This document shows positions 18,389 through 26,363 of a stretch of DNA of 64,000 nucleotides, piece by piece; within the stretch, counting starts at the first letter, position 1, and each line of letters starts with the position of its first letter. The notes under the pieces were generated by a model that was not told the origin of the DNA, did not search any database, and was given only the letters and a program-made list of their open reading frames with translations. This DNA comes from an uncultured Flavobacteriales bacterium. Its GTDB lineage: Bacteria; Bacteroidota; Bacteroidia; Palsa-965. The stretch lies in contig CALJIF010000049.1 of assembly GCA_937974275.1 (NCBI GenBank), positions 1 to 64,000 of the forward strand, given 5' to 3'. The translations under genes were made by a program, and so were the position numbers.

Positions 18389-19825
18389 TTATTGTCCTTG
18401 ACCTAAACTGTACGCAGGCTTGCCATCGAAAGCATACAGGTTTTCTGTTTTGATACTATCAATTCCTTCGTTGAGTGATTTGTTCAACAATTCGATAATA
18501 TCCTGCTTGGAGATGGAAGCTCCTTCTTGCGGCTTAAAGCGACAACGCCAGTGATCCGTGCAGAAGGTCTCTCTGAATCCTTCCGGCCACACTTTGATTC
18601 CACGGTTGGTGATCATCGACAGCTTCACATGCTTCAACTCCAACGCTTTCACTTTAGACGCTAACTCATCCGCAGATTCGCCGTTCCAGTGAACAAACAC
18701 GTCCACACCAACAAGTTCCTTCTTAGCAGAAGCCTTACGCTTATACTTCGGCAAGTTTAACGCTGCGCTGTTCGCATAAGAAACCGCTTTCAGTGTTTTA
18801 GGTGTTTTACCCAAATTGGCAATCACAGCCTGAGCGAACTCCTTAGTACCTACCTTTTGTTTACTTACACCTTCCTTATAAATATCATAGGTGTGAATAC
18901 CTTCTTCCAGTGTTGTCAGCCATGCATTTTGCACACGCTCAGCAACTGCAGTTTGTCCGATATGATTCAACATCATAATCGCACCTTGCAACAATCCGGA
19001 AGGGTTTGCCACATTCTGACCTGCGCGACGTGGCGCCGATCCGTGAATAGCTTCGAACATGGCACATTCTTCACCAATGTTGGCAGAACCCGCCAATCCT
19101 ACAGATCCGGTAATTTGTGCTGCAACATCACTCAATACATCGCCATATAAATTCGGCATCACGATAACATCAAATGCTTCCGGCGTGTCCGCCATTTTAG
19201 CTGCACCAATGTCAATGATCCAGTGTTCATTTTCAATCTCCGGATATTCTTTTGCAATCTCATCAAACACCTGATGGAACAAGCCGTCAGTCTGCTTCAT
19301 GATGTTATCTTTTGTGAAGCACGTTACCTTCTTGCGCTTTTGTTGTTTAGCATACTCAAACGCATAACGGATAATCTTCTCACAACCCGGACGGCTGATC
19401 AATTTCAAACACTGCACCACCTCGTCGGTTTGCTGGTGTTCGATTCCCGCGTACAAATCTTCTTCGTTTTCGCGAACAATTACGACATCCATAACAGGAT
19501 GTTTGGTGCTCACGAATGGATGTAAACTGATACATGGACGCACGTTGGCATACAAGCCCAAAAATTTACGCGTAGTTACGTTTAAGCTCTTGTACCCACC
19601 ACCTTGCGGAGTTGTGATCGGAGCTTTAAGAAAGATTTTGTTTCTGCGAATAGTGTCCCAGGAGGAATTCGCAATACCCGAAGTATTGCCGGCCAAATAA
19701 ACCTTTTCTCCTACTTCTATTTCGTCAATCTCAATTTGTGCGCCTGCTGCTTTAATAATGTCGAGCGTGGCATCCATAATTTCAGGACCGATTCCGTCCC
19801 CTTTTGCAACTGTAATTCGTGTCAT
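18389..19825 (-). CDS. icd: NAD(P)-dependent isocitrate dehydrogenase (long, Thermus-type)
   Basis: Oxidative decarboxylation of isocitrate to 2-oxoglutarate and CO2 in the TCA cycle. Typical family blocks are present: VAKGDGIGPEIMDATL at the start, the substrate region RKFLGLYANVRP, VIVRENEEDLYAG, the metal/active-site segment MPNLYGDVLSDVAAQITGSVG and the cofactor loop EAIHGSAPRRAGQNVANP. After about residue 335 there is an extra C-terminal domain of about 140 residues (GVDVFVHWNGESADELA), as in Thermus-type IDH (total 478). Cofactor preference cannot be fixed by eye. It is the first gene of the operon leading to sbtA and is divergent from a LysR-type gene. Confidence 0.93.
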   Translation of the reverse strand: MTRITVAKGDGIGPEIMDATLDIIKAAGAQIEIDEIEVGEKVYLAGNTSGIANSSWDTIRRNKIFLKAPITTPQGGGYKSLNVTTRKFLGLYANVRPCISLHPFVSTKHPVMDVVIVRENEEDLYAGIEHQQTDEVVQCLKLISRPGCEKIIRYAFEYAKQQKRKKVTCFTKDNIMKQTDGLFHQVFDEIAKEYPEIENEHWIIDIGAAKMADTPEAFDVIVMPNLYGDVLSDVAAQITGSVGLAGSANIGEECAMFEAIHGSAPRRAGQNVANPSGLLQGAIMMLNHIGQTAVAERVQNAWLTTLEEGIHTYDIYKEGVSKQKVGTKEFAQAVIANLGKTPKTLKAVSYANSAALNLPKYKRKASAKKELVGVDVFVHWNGESADELASKVKALELKHVKLSMITNRGIKVWPEGFRETFCTDHWRCRFKPQEGASISKQDIIELLNKSLNEGIDSIKTENLYAFDGKPAYSLGQGQ

Positions 19826-19854
19826 AGTTTAGAACATGTGGTTTAACGGTGCAA

Positions 19855-19870
19855 AAGTGCGTTACGCATT
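19855..19870. promoter_or_regulatory. Candidate LysR-type operator between icd and lysR
   Basis: An inverted repeat with core TGCG-TTA-CGCA (19858-19868) and flanking A/T symmetry lies in the 92-base gap between the divergent icd and LysR genes. LysR-type regulators commonly bind such interrupted palindromes upstream of their own and their target promoter. Only position and symmetry support this. Confidence 0.4.
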
Positions 19871-19917
19871 TCATATATTTTTATTTATCTTTATTATACT
19901 TTCCATTAATATTATTT

Positions 19918-20844
19918 ATGAATTATACACTTCATCAACTACAGATTTTCGTGCGCGTTGCACAAACAGGAAGTATTACACGTGCTGCTGAAGAATTACA
20001 CCTTACGCAGCCCGCCGTTTCTATTCAGCTTAAAAATTTTCAGGATCAATTCGACATTCCATTGACAGAAGTAGTAGGTCGACAGCTGTTCGTTACTGCA
20101 TTCGGAAACGAAATTGCACAGACGGCAGAAGAAATTCTACAACAAGTGAATACCATCAAGGCTAAAACAATGGCCTATAAAGGAGAACTGGCCGGTCGAT
20201 TAAAAATTTCCGTAGTGTCTACAGGCAAATATGTTATGCCCTATTTCTTGCGTGAATTTATTCAGCAGCATAAAGGTGTAGAGTTACAAATGGATGTGAC
20301 GAATAAATCGAAAGTAATTGAGTCGTTAGAAGCTAACAGTATAGACTTCGCGCTGGTATCCATTTTACCGAAACAAATTGCAGTTGAAAAAATGGACTTG
20401 TTGCAGAACAAATTATTCCTGGTGGGTCAGGCCGATAAAAAGTGGAACAAGAAGCAACCGTACTCCAAAGAAATGCTCAACGAGTTGCCGCTTATTTTTC
20501 GAGAAGAAGGTTCTGGCACGCGACAAACGATGGAAGGATTTCTTGATCGCAGTAAAATTAAACCCGACGGCAAAATGGAACTTACGTCTAACGAAGCCGT
20601 GAAACAAGCGGTGCTGGCAGGTTTGGGATATTCCATCATGCCATTAATCGGTATCAAAAACGAATTGCGGAATAAAGAATTACAAATCATCCCGATTAAA
20701 GGACTTCCGATTAAAACAACGTGGAGTTTAATCTGGCTGAAAGGGAAAAAACACTCACCTGTAGCGGATGCATTTAAAAAGCAATTACATGATACCAAGA
20801 ATGAATTAGTCCGAAGCACCTTTCATTGGTATGAAGCTTATTAA
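19918..20844 (+). CDS. LysR-family transcriptional regulator (CbbR/CmpR-like)
   Basis: DNA-binding regulator with an N-terminal winged helix (residues 1-60; LHQLQIFVRVAQTGSITRAAEELHLTQPAVS is spread over residues 4-35) and a periplasmic-binding-like effector domain (about 90-300). I choose the ATG at 19918, which gives the standard MNYTLHQL start; the longer frame from 19849 adds only a hydrophobic non-family leader. The wording is close to the CbbR/CmpR group, which in other bacteria controls CO2 fixation and bicarbonate uptake. It is divergent from the operon that ends in the bicarbonate transporter gene, so control of that operon is a reasonable inference. Confidence 0.9.
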   Translation: MNYTLHQLQIFVRVAQTGSITRAAEELHLTQPAVSIQLKNFQDQFDIPLTEVVGRQLFVTAFGNEIAQTAEEILQQVNTIKAKTMAYKGELAGRLKISVVSTGKYVMPYFLREFIQQHKGVELQMDVTNKSKVIESLEANSIDFALVSILPKQIAVEKMDLLQNKLFLVGQADKKWNKKQPYSKEMLNELPLIFREEGSGTRQTMEGFLDRSKIKPDGKMELTSNEAVKQAVLAGLGYSIMPLIGIKNELRNKELQIIPIKGLPIKTTWSLIWLKGKKHSPVADAFKKQLHDTKNELVRSTFHWYEAY

Positions 20845-20847
20845 AAT

Positions 20848-20875
20848 GAAAGGCCGGACTTTCATCCGACCTTTC
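20848..20875 (+). terminator. Terminator-like hairpin after lysR
   Basis: GAAAGGCCGG (20848-20857) pairs with CCGACCTTTC (20866-20875) with one mismatch around an 8-base loop, 4 bases after the LysR stop. It is symmetric enough to act also on the convergent CAP-domain gene. Confidence 0.65.
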
Positions 20876-20910
20876 TCCCTTAGTAATGGTGACGCCTCCC
20901 ACTCACCTTA

Positions 20911-22029
20911 CTAATAGCGCTCCACGCTCACCACATAAATCATTAATACGTTTTTCTTACGCTTCACTTCTACACCATAACCTACTTGCTCGGCACTTTT
21001 TTCAGTCAATCCTTGCTTTGCACGATCTTTTTCCAACTGCGTCTGAATTGTTTTTACAACAGCCTCCACACTATAATCCTGAATATCCACTTCAACTATA
21101 GCAGCAACTTCACCAAATCGATCTTCGCCTTTCAGCAAGGTGCCTCCCGCAGAAGCTTTATTCACGCGTTGTTTCAATGTTTCGCCATAATAAGCACGCT
21201 TGCCTTTTTGCTGTTCGTGTGTCAACTTGTTCACGCTGGCCAGGTAAGCCGCGTGCGCACTTGCCGCTTTCTCCAAACTTTTCTTGCGCTTTACATCACG
21301 ATCTGCAGTATATAGCGCCTGAGCAATATCAAGCTTCGCAGTACGCGTATTTACATTTACCTTCTTCTTGCTCTGAGGCTTTTCCTGTTGAGGCTCAACA
21401 CGAACCGGCGCATCGTCTTTAGGTACATCAGCAACAACAATCTTTCCTGTCCCATATCGTGCAAATAAATCGGTTGCCCACACAACACCATTCTTAATTA
21501 CAAACGCTACACCATGAATAGCATGATTGCGCAACATATTACGATTATGTCCCGGAGATTTCTTCCACTGATTAATGCTGTACAAAGCAATGTGCTTAGC
21601 TTTTTCCTGAATCGTTTTGCCATTGCCGCTGTAGTTGTACAAACAATTCTCTCCTGACCAAAATGACATACGTTTAGTTACATAGGTCTCACGATCGCCG
21701 GGATCCTTACCTGTAAAAGATTTTGTATTCGGCTTTTCGCTGTGAGACAATTCATTATTGTCCACCATCCAAATGGTATGATTACGCGAAGCCAACCACA
21801 ATGTATCGCTCCAGCCTAATGCAGGTTGTCCGCTATCCTTACGGTATGCGTTGAGCATTTCGTGAAAGTATAATGCAGCCAATCTTTCGATCTGCAAAAT
21901 AGAATCACGTTCAGATTGTTGAATGATTTGTTTTAAACCTCCGGCATCGGCAACTTTATTGTTGGCCTGAGCCTTGGTAATGTTACCTAAAAACAGTAAC
22001 ACGACGAATACACGAACCGCAGTCTTCAT
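20911..22029 (-). CDS. Secreted CAP/SCP-domain protein
   Basis: Exported protein of the CAP (CRISP, antigen 5, PR-1) superfamily. Residues 1-22 are a signal peptide (VFVVLLFLGNITKAQA). The CAP domain covers about residues 45-200, with FHEMLNAYRKDSGQPAL, RNHTIWMVDNNELSHSE, SGENCLYNYSG and a CAP2-like QWKKSPGHNRNMLR block. A basic linker (EKPQSKKKVNVN) leads to a second, degenerate repeat of about 150 residues with AASAHAAYLASVNKLTHEQ, which looks like a second diverged CAP-like domain. Biological role unknown; it is alone on its strand. Total length 372. Confidence 0.82.
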   Translation of the reverse strand: MKTAVRVFVVLLFLGNITKAQANNKVADAGGLKQIIQQSERDSILQIERLAALYFHEMLNAYRKDSGQPALGWSDTLWLASRNHTIWMVDNNELSHSEKPNTKSFTGKDPGDRETYVTKRMSFWSGENCLYNYSGNGKTIQEKAKHIALYSINQWKKSPGHNRNMLRNHAIHGVAFVIKNGVVWATDLFARYGTGKIVVADVPKDDAPVRVEPQQEKPQSKKKVNVNTRTAKLDIAQALYTADRDVKRKKSLEKAASAHAAYLASVNKLTHEQQKGKRAYYGETLKQRVNKASAGGTLLKGEDRFGEVAAIVEVDIQDYSVEAVVKTIQTQLEKDRAKQGLTEKSAEQVGYGVEVKRKKNVLMIYVVSVERY

Positions 22030-22127
22030 AACCTAAGCGTTTTAAAGTGAAGTAGTGTTGTTTCATCGTACTTGATATATAACACATAACGTGCCAAATC
22101 ATCAAAAGGTACATTTCAGTGCAAAAA

Positions 22128-22151
22128 AAATCCCCGCATCAACGAGGATTT
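22128..22151 (-). terminator. Terminator downstream of the OB-like lipoprotein gene
   Basis: AAATCCCCG (22128-22136) pairs with CGAGGATTT (22143-22151) with one mismatch around a 6-base loop; on the minus strand the stem is followed by a run of T. It lies 21 bases beyond the stop of the lipoprotein gene at 22173. Confidence 0.75.
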
Positions 22152-22172
22152 CTTAAATAAGTGTATGCTACT

Positions 22173-23048
22173 TTACAAATTCTGCACGTGCTCCACATAG
22201 ATGGCATCGTTCTTAAACACGCCATACACACGGACTTTTTTCTTGAAATTAATAGGTGTGCCGTCAGCCCCCATGATCTTCACATCAGCGTCGGTGTAAT
22301 TGTCAGGCAATGGACCTAATTGTCCGGGCTTGCTGCCGTACTGAATATTCACGGTAAAATCATCGCCCAGTCCTGCTTTTTTCAGGTAAACGAAAGTGTA
22401 TGCACCACTCATAGTCATCATCGGCATTTCGAAAACACCTTCAGCCATTACCAACTTGCCGATCAATGTTGTGTCTTTAAGATTGGTTGAAGTCAATTTT
22501 GTGGCATTTAGTGTACTGTAATCCACAGTAACCGATTCTAACTTTTCGATGCTTGTGCAATCCAGTGAATAGTAACCATACTTGTTACTGAAGCGACCGG
22601 TAATTTTAACACGATCTCCGGCAGTAATGGCTTCTCCCTTGTTTCCCGTAATTTTCAAATCTTCTTCTTTGTATTTCTCCGGTAAAGAAACCATGGTATT
22701 ATTTCCTGTTCCCACATCAACGGTTACGATAAAACTTTCAGTTGCCTGAAATTGTGCCGGACGCTCATACAATCCGATCTGCGCAGTGCTGGACTGATAC
22801 GATGTTCCGGGCAAGGCCACATAACCAATTAATTCTACGTTGGTTTCGTGTAACGTGGAGTCGGATAACTTCGTCCAATCGATCGCTACAGGTGGAGCAT
22901 TCTTCTTTTCTTCCTCAGCTTTGGAAATGCTATCGAGTTCCTTATTTAAAGCCGACAAGCCTTCTGTTAATGTTGAATTTTCTCCACCACCACAAGAGGC
23001 TAATAAAAACGATGCAATCAGCGCGACTGCAATCAGGTTTGTTTTCAT
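22173..23048 (-). CDS. Lipoprotein with two tandem OB-like modules, function unknown
   Basis: I choose the ATG at 23048 (MKTNLIAVALIASFLLASC), which gives a clear lipoprotein signal with Cys at about 19; the longer frame from 23078 adds 10 unsupported residues. After an acidic helix (about 25-50) the protein has two related modules. Each ends with a similar block: LPEKYKEEDLKITG then GDRVKITGRF in the first, LPDNYTDADVKIMG then KKVRVYGVF in the second. This resembles OB-fold tandem duplicates found in uncharacterised Bacteroidota lipoproteins. No catalytic motif is visible. It is flanked by terminators on both sides and is probably a single-gene unit. Confidence 0.75.
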   Translation of the reverse strand: MKTNLIAVALIASFLLASCGGGENSTLTEGLSALNKELDSISKAEEEKKNAPPVAIDWTKLSDSTLHETNVELIGYVALPGTSYQSSTAQIGLYERPAQFQATESFIVTVDVGTGNNTMVSLPEKYKEEDLKITGNKGEAITAGDRVKITGRFSNKYGYYSLDCTSIEKLESVTVDYSTLNATKLTSTNLKDTTLIGKLVMAEGVFEMPMMTMSGAYTFVYLKKAGLGDDFTVNIQYGSKPGQLGPLPDNYTDADVKIMGADGTPINFKKKVRVYGVFKNDAIYVEHVQNL

Positions 23049-23108
23049 GATGTTATAGGTTTGTTTAACGCAGCGCAATTTAGCAAAACAGAGGAAACGT
23101 CATAAAAC

Positions 23109-23137
23109 AAAATATCCCGGATTAACCGGGACATTTT
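23109..23137 (-). terminator. Terminator after the 57-residue lipoprotein gene
   Basis: AAAAT-A-TCCCGG (23109-23120) pairs with CCGGGA-C-ATTTT (23126-23137) around ATTAA. On the minus strand the stem runs into a T-rich tail. It lies about 75 bases beyond the stop of the small gene at 23214. Confidence 0.75.
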
Positions 23138-23213
23138 GTGGCAAACACATGAAACACATGTATATTTTGAAGAACGGCTATATAAACTCGCCCCTCAGGA
23201 GTACAATTTTCAA

Positions 23214-23387
23214 TTACGCTTTGAAACGTTCTGGAGTAACACGAACTACTTCAGCATGGCGCTTCTTGTGAGAACGTGAACTTTTATGAGAACCTTGATA
23301 AGCGTCGCAAGAACCTTGGTGTTTGCAAGAAGGTAACAGGGCTACCACGAATCCTACTACGGCTACTGTTGCGATTACTTTTTTCAT
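23214..23387 (-). CDS. Small basic lipoprotein-like peptide, 57 residues
   Basis: The ATG at 23387 opens a 57-residue frame starting MKKVIATVAVVGFVVALLPSC, a standard short signal with a lipobox Cys at 21, then a second Cys at 27. The rest is very basic (SHKSSRSHKKRHAE) and ends TPERFKA. It is followed by its own terminator and precedes a 295-base gap before the divergent sigma factor gene. Similar very short lipoproteins are common and usually unannotated in Bacteroidota. Function unknown. The signal peptide and the dedicated terminator are the reasons to call it real. Confidence 0.7.
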   Translation of the reverse strand: MKKVIATVAVVGFVVALLPSCKHQGSCDAYQGSHKSSRSHKKRHAEVVRVTPERFKA

Positions 23388-23682
23388 GCTTCTCGTTTTA
23401 GACGTTTTAAATGCGTTTCTGAGTAATAGGGAAGGAATTCACAAAATTCCACACGCCGGGTAGCAAATATTTTCTGGTTATTCCTTAATTGTCTGATTTC
23501 CAACATCTTTAATTTGTGTGGGATTTTATTCCGCGGGCATCCTGAGTCCCTTTTACACGTCTTATTGATGTAAAATATCCTAAACGATACCAATAACCCG
23601 ACCCGAAAGTTGCAGAATTGGAAGTTGTATCGTAATTTGGACTTGGCAAACACATTTTATTGTATCACTTGTATAAACCGCA

Positions 23683-24270
23683 TTGATAGTGCGTTTACGC
23701 TTTCTCTGGTCAAAAAAAGAAACAGATCTGAGCGATCAGGAATTGATCGAACAGTATCGTCGTACCTCTAACACATGGTATGCCGGTGAATTGTTTCGCA
23801 GATACACGCAGTTGATTTCTGCTGTAGCTTACAACTATTTGCAAAATAATGTAGACACCGAAGACGCCGTTATGGAAGTATTCGAAATTATTTTGCGGGA
23901 TTTGCAGCAACATGAAGTCAACAACTTTAAAACGTGGGTATTTAGCGTTACTAAACACCACTGCCTGAAAAAACTCAAACAAGACAGCATGGAAGCAATC
24001 GACGTCGATCAGGCGTTGCGCAACATGGCTGCTGATGAAAGTTCCCGAACTGAAGCTATTCAACGTGAAAATCAGTTGCAAAAACTTCAAGATGCCGTTG
24101 AAAAACTCTCGCAGGAACAAAAACGCTGCATTGAGTTGTTCTATATGGAACAGAAGAGTTACAAAGAAGTTTCCGACCTTACCGGTTTCTCCGTAAATGA
24201 AGTAAAAAGCTACTTACAGAACGGGAAACGGAACCTCAAGGGTTACTTGGTAACCGTAGAGAATGACTGA
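23683..24270 (+). CDS. ECF-type RNA polymerase sigma factor
   Basis: Alternative sigma factor. Region 2 spans about residues 25-95 (LFRRYTQLISAVAYNYL and DTEDAVMEVFEIILR) and region 4 about 125-185 (LSQEQKRCIELFYMEQKSYKEVSDLTGF followed by VKSYLQNGKRNLK). No ATG is near the start; TTG at 23683 or GTG at 23689 must be used, and GTG gives MRLRFLWSKKET. The stop overlaps the start of the anti-sigma-like gene by 8 bases, so the two are co-translated. Regulon unknown. Confidence 0.9.
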   Translation: MIVRLRFLWSKKETDLSDQELIEQYRRTSNTWYAGELFRRYTQLISAVAYNYLQNNVDTEDAVMEVFEIILRDLQQHEVNNFKTWVFSVTKHHCLKKLKQDSMEAIDVDQALRNMAADESSRTEAIQRENQLQKLQDAVEKLSQEQKRCIELFYMEQKSYKEVSDLTGFSVNEVKSYLQNGKRNLKGYLVTVEND

Positions 24271-25324
24271 GAAAGAGCTCCGTGAAATTTTCCAACGAGG
24301 AGAATGCCTCTCTCTCGAAACTATGCGCCTTTATCATGAAGGTAAACTCAATTCCAAGAGTGCGCATGAGGTAGAGAAGCATGTCCTGGAGTGTACGCTG
24401 TGCGCAGCCGCGATGGATGGTAATGCTACGAAAAAAGTCATCGACATTAATAAAGTTACCGCGAACATTCATCGTCGTTTAGGCGTCTATATGAATACGC
24501 CACCGGCTCCAACATTTATGCAGCGTTTTGGAGCGATGATACTTGTGGCAAGCGTGATCATAATTGGAGGGACTGCAGGCATCTGGTACGCAACCTCCTC
24601 CAAACCATCAAAAGATTCGGCACAGCAAACACCTACACCCATTACGCCGAAATCAATGCATACATCTCAGCATTCCGGAGCATCGGGATATAATAACGCG
24701 AACGGTGCTGCATCTGCAACTCCTTCATCTGAACAGGAAATTTCAGAAACCGAAATGGCGGAAACGAAACCATCGTCCGGCCCCAACAACGATACTTCAT
24801 CACGCACTAACGCATCAGCTCCGCCAATAGCAAGCGCGGTTACGAATACAGCTCCAACACCCTTAAACAATAAACCTCCGGACGAAACGCCGACCACGCG
24901 CACGGCAGGTAACCAGCCTATTCGAATTAAATCGGTAGTGATTTATCCTCCGGTAACGCATGTTGAAGGCGGAAAACGAACAGGAGGCGGCGACGGACAA
25001 TTGGGTGGAAGTAATTCCGGAAGCAAAGGATTAGAATTGGATGAAATGCCTACTTATCCGGGCGGAAATGAGGCGTTGAAGAAATTTATTCTTGCCAACT
25101 ATAAAGCACCTGTTTTGCCTAGCGGCCAATTGAAGCGCTATTCCACAGGTTTTATGATTCAGATTAATGCCAAAACAGGAGCCATTAAATCCATAGAACA
25201 AACGTATCCGTTATCGCCTGAAATAGATGCCGAATTGATGCGGGTGATGCAGTTGTTACCATCCTGGAATCCCGGTAAAAAACGCGCTACTGTGGATGTA
25301 ATGATTGGTGTGACGTTGGAATAA
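24263..25324 (+). CDS. Putative anti-sigma factor with zinc-binding N-terminus, TM helix and TonB-like C-terminal domain
   Basis: Predicted membrane regulator of the sigma factor encoded just upstream. Residues 40-47 give H-x3-C-x2-C (His40, Cys44, Cys47), the ZAS zinc motif of anti-sigma factors. One TM helix is at about 88-110. A long low-complexity Pro/Ser/Thr/Asn linker (about 112-250) follows, and residues 265-353 resemble a TonB C-terminal domain (MPTYPGGNEALKKF, then STGFMIQINAKTGAI). The TonB-like part would lie in the periplasm. This combination suggests sensing of an outer membrane or envelope signal, which is inference. It overlaps the sigma gene by 8 bases. Confidence 0.78.
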   Translation: MTEKELREIFQRGECLSLETMRLYHEGKLNSKSAHEVEKHVLECTLCAAAMDGNATKKVIDINKVTANIHRRLGVYMNTPPAPTFMQRFGAMILVASVIIIGGTAGIWYATSSKPSKDSAQQTPTPITPKSMHTSQHSGASGYNNANGAASATPSSEQEISETEMAETKPSSGPNNDTSSRTNASAPPIASAVTNTAPTPLNNKPPDETPTTRTAGNQPIRIKSVVIYPPVTHVEGGKRTGGGDGQLGGSNSGSKGLELDEMPTYPGGNEALKKFILANYKAPVLPSGQLKRYSTGFMIQINAKTGAIKSIEQTYPLSPEIDAELMRVMQLLPSWNPGKKRATVDVMIGVTLE

Positions 25325-25387
25325 ACTCGTTGCGGCAGCGCACTATTTCACAAGAGAACTAACGAACCGACGTACCAATGAATGCAA

Positions 25388-25408
25388 AAGGCTACACACT
25401 ACAGCCTT
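25388..25408 (-). terminator. Weak terminator after panC
   Basis: AAGGCT (25388-25393) pairs with AGCCTT (25403-25408) around a 9-base loop; on the minus strand the stem is followed by TTTTGC. It lies 4 bases after the panC stop. The 6-bp stem is short. Confidence 0.4.
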
Positions 25409-25412
25409 GCCG

Positions 25413-26252
25413 TTAGTCCAACAAAATATTGTCGATCAACCGCACTTTGCCTAAAAACACCGCAATGCACGCCACCGCCCGACGTTGCGTTGCCGGTTGC
25501 AAAGTTTCACGATCAGCGATTTCGAAATAATCCAACTTGAATTCCGGTTGGGCTGCAAAAGCCTCCTCCACCAAACGTTTGACTTCATCAGCATTATCGC
25601 CTGCCCAAAGCTGCTTCGCCTTTTGTAAAGTCTTATAAATATATGGAGCCGTAATGCGTTCTTCAGGTGTTAAGCGCACATTTCGCGAAGACATCGCTAA
25701 TCCGTCAGATTCACGTACAATGGGACAACCAACAATTTCAACGGGTAACGACAACTCATGCGTCATCCTTCGAACAACTGCCAATTGCTGAAAATCCTTT
25801 TCACCGAAATAAGCGCGACATTCGCCAACTACGCTAAATAGCCGACTTACAATATTCACAACGCCGTTAAAGTGCCCCGGACGAAAACGCCCTTCCATAA
25901 CTTCGTCCAATCCGTTCAATTGAATAGTCGGCGAATTACCATTTGTGGCATCAGGATACATTTCAGCCACTTCGGGAAGAAATAAAATATCACAATGCGC
26001 TCCAACTAACATCGTTGCATCAGCTTCCGGAGTGCGGGGATAGTTCTTTAAATCGGAAGGATCATTAAACTGTGTCGGGTTTACAAAAATGCTCACTACT
26101 ACGATATCATTTTCCACCCGTGCACGTTCAACCAGCGCAATATGACCCGCATGCAGCGCGCCCATGGTGGGTACAAAGCCGATACGTTTACCCAAATTTC
26201 GGGCCGCATCCAGCGTTTCTCGCAATATCGTTTTGGTAGTTATCGTTTTCAC
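25413..26252 (-). CDS. panC: Pantoate-beta-alanine ligase (pantothenate synthetase)
   Basis: ATP-dependent joining of pantoate and beta-alanine in the pantothenate/CoA pathway. Family motifs are clear: VPTMGALHAGHIALVERAR (HxGH-type nucleotide site, about residues 27-45), SIFVNPTQFNDPSDL, the pantoate region EGRFRPGHFNGVVNIVSRLF, FGEKDFQQLAVVRRM and the KMSKS-like segment GLAMSSRNVRL. Length 279 is normal. It is divergent from the GT5-like gene with a 111-base gap, a neighbour relation often seen in Bacteroidota. Confidence 0.97.
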   Translation of the reverse strand: MKTITTKTILRETLDAARNLGKRIGFVPTMGALHAGHIALVERARVENDIVVVSIFVNPTQFNDPSDLKNYPRTPEADATMLVGAHCDILFLPEVAEMYPDATNGNSPTIQLNGLDEVMEGRFRPGHFNGVVNIVSRLFSVVGECRAYFGEKDFQQLAVVRRMTHELSLPVEIVGCPIVRESDGLAMSSRNVRLTPEERITAPYIYKTLQKAKQLWAGDNADEVKRLVEEAFAAQPEFKLDYFEIADRETLQPATQRRAVACIAVFLGKVRLIDNILLD

Positions 26253-26325
26253 TTCAAATGCCCGATTGACAAGACTTTAAGCCGACGAAGCTACTGTTTT
26301 TGTTGAATTCGCGGATTTTTTTTAT

Positions 26326-26333
26326 TATTTTTG
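26326..26333 (+). promoter_or_regulatory. Promoter of the GT5-DUF4270-glmS genes
   Basis: TATTTTTG fits the Bacteroidota -7 consensus TAnnTTTG. A TTG at 26303-26305 sits 20 bases upstream, in the position of the -33 element. The ATG at 26364 is 30 bases downstream. Confidence 0.55.
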
Positions 26334-26363
26334 TACTCTTTTTGAAAACTAGTTCCCGATTAC

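Noticed and set aside
23384..23653. Minus-strand 89-codon frame between the small lipoprotein and the sigma factor
   Set aside because: It has no signal or domain and overlaps the likely promoter regions of both flanking genes.
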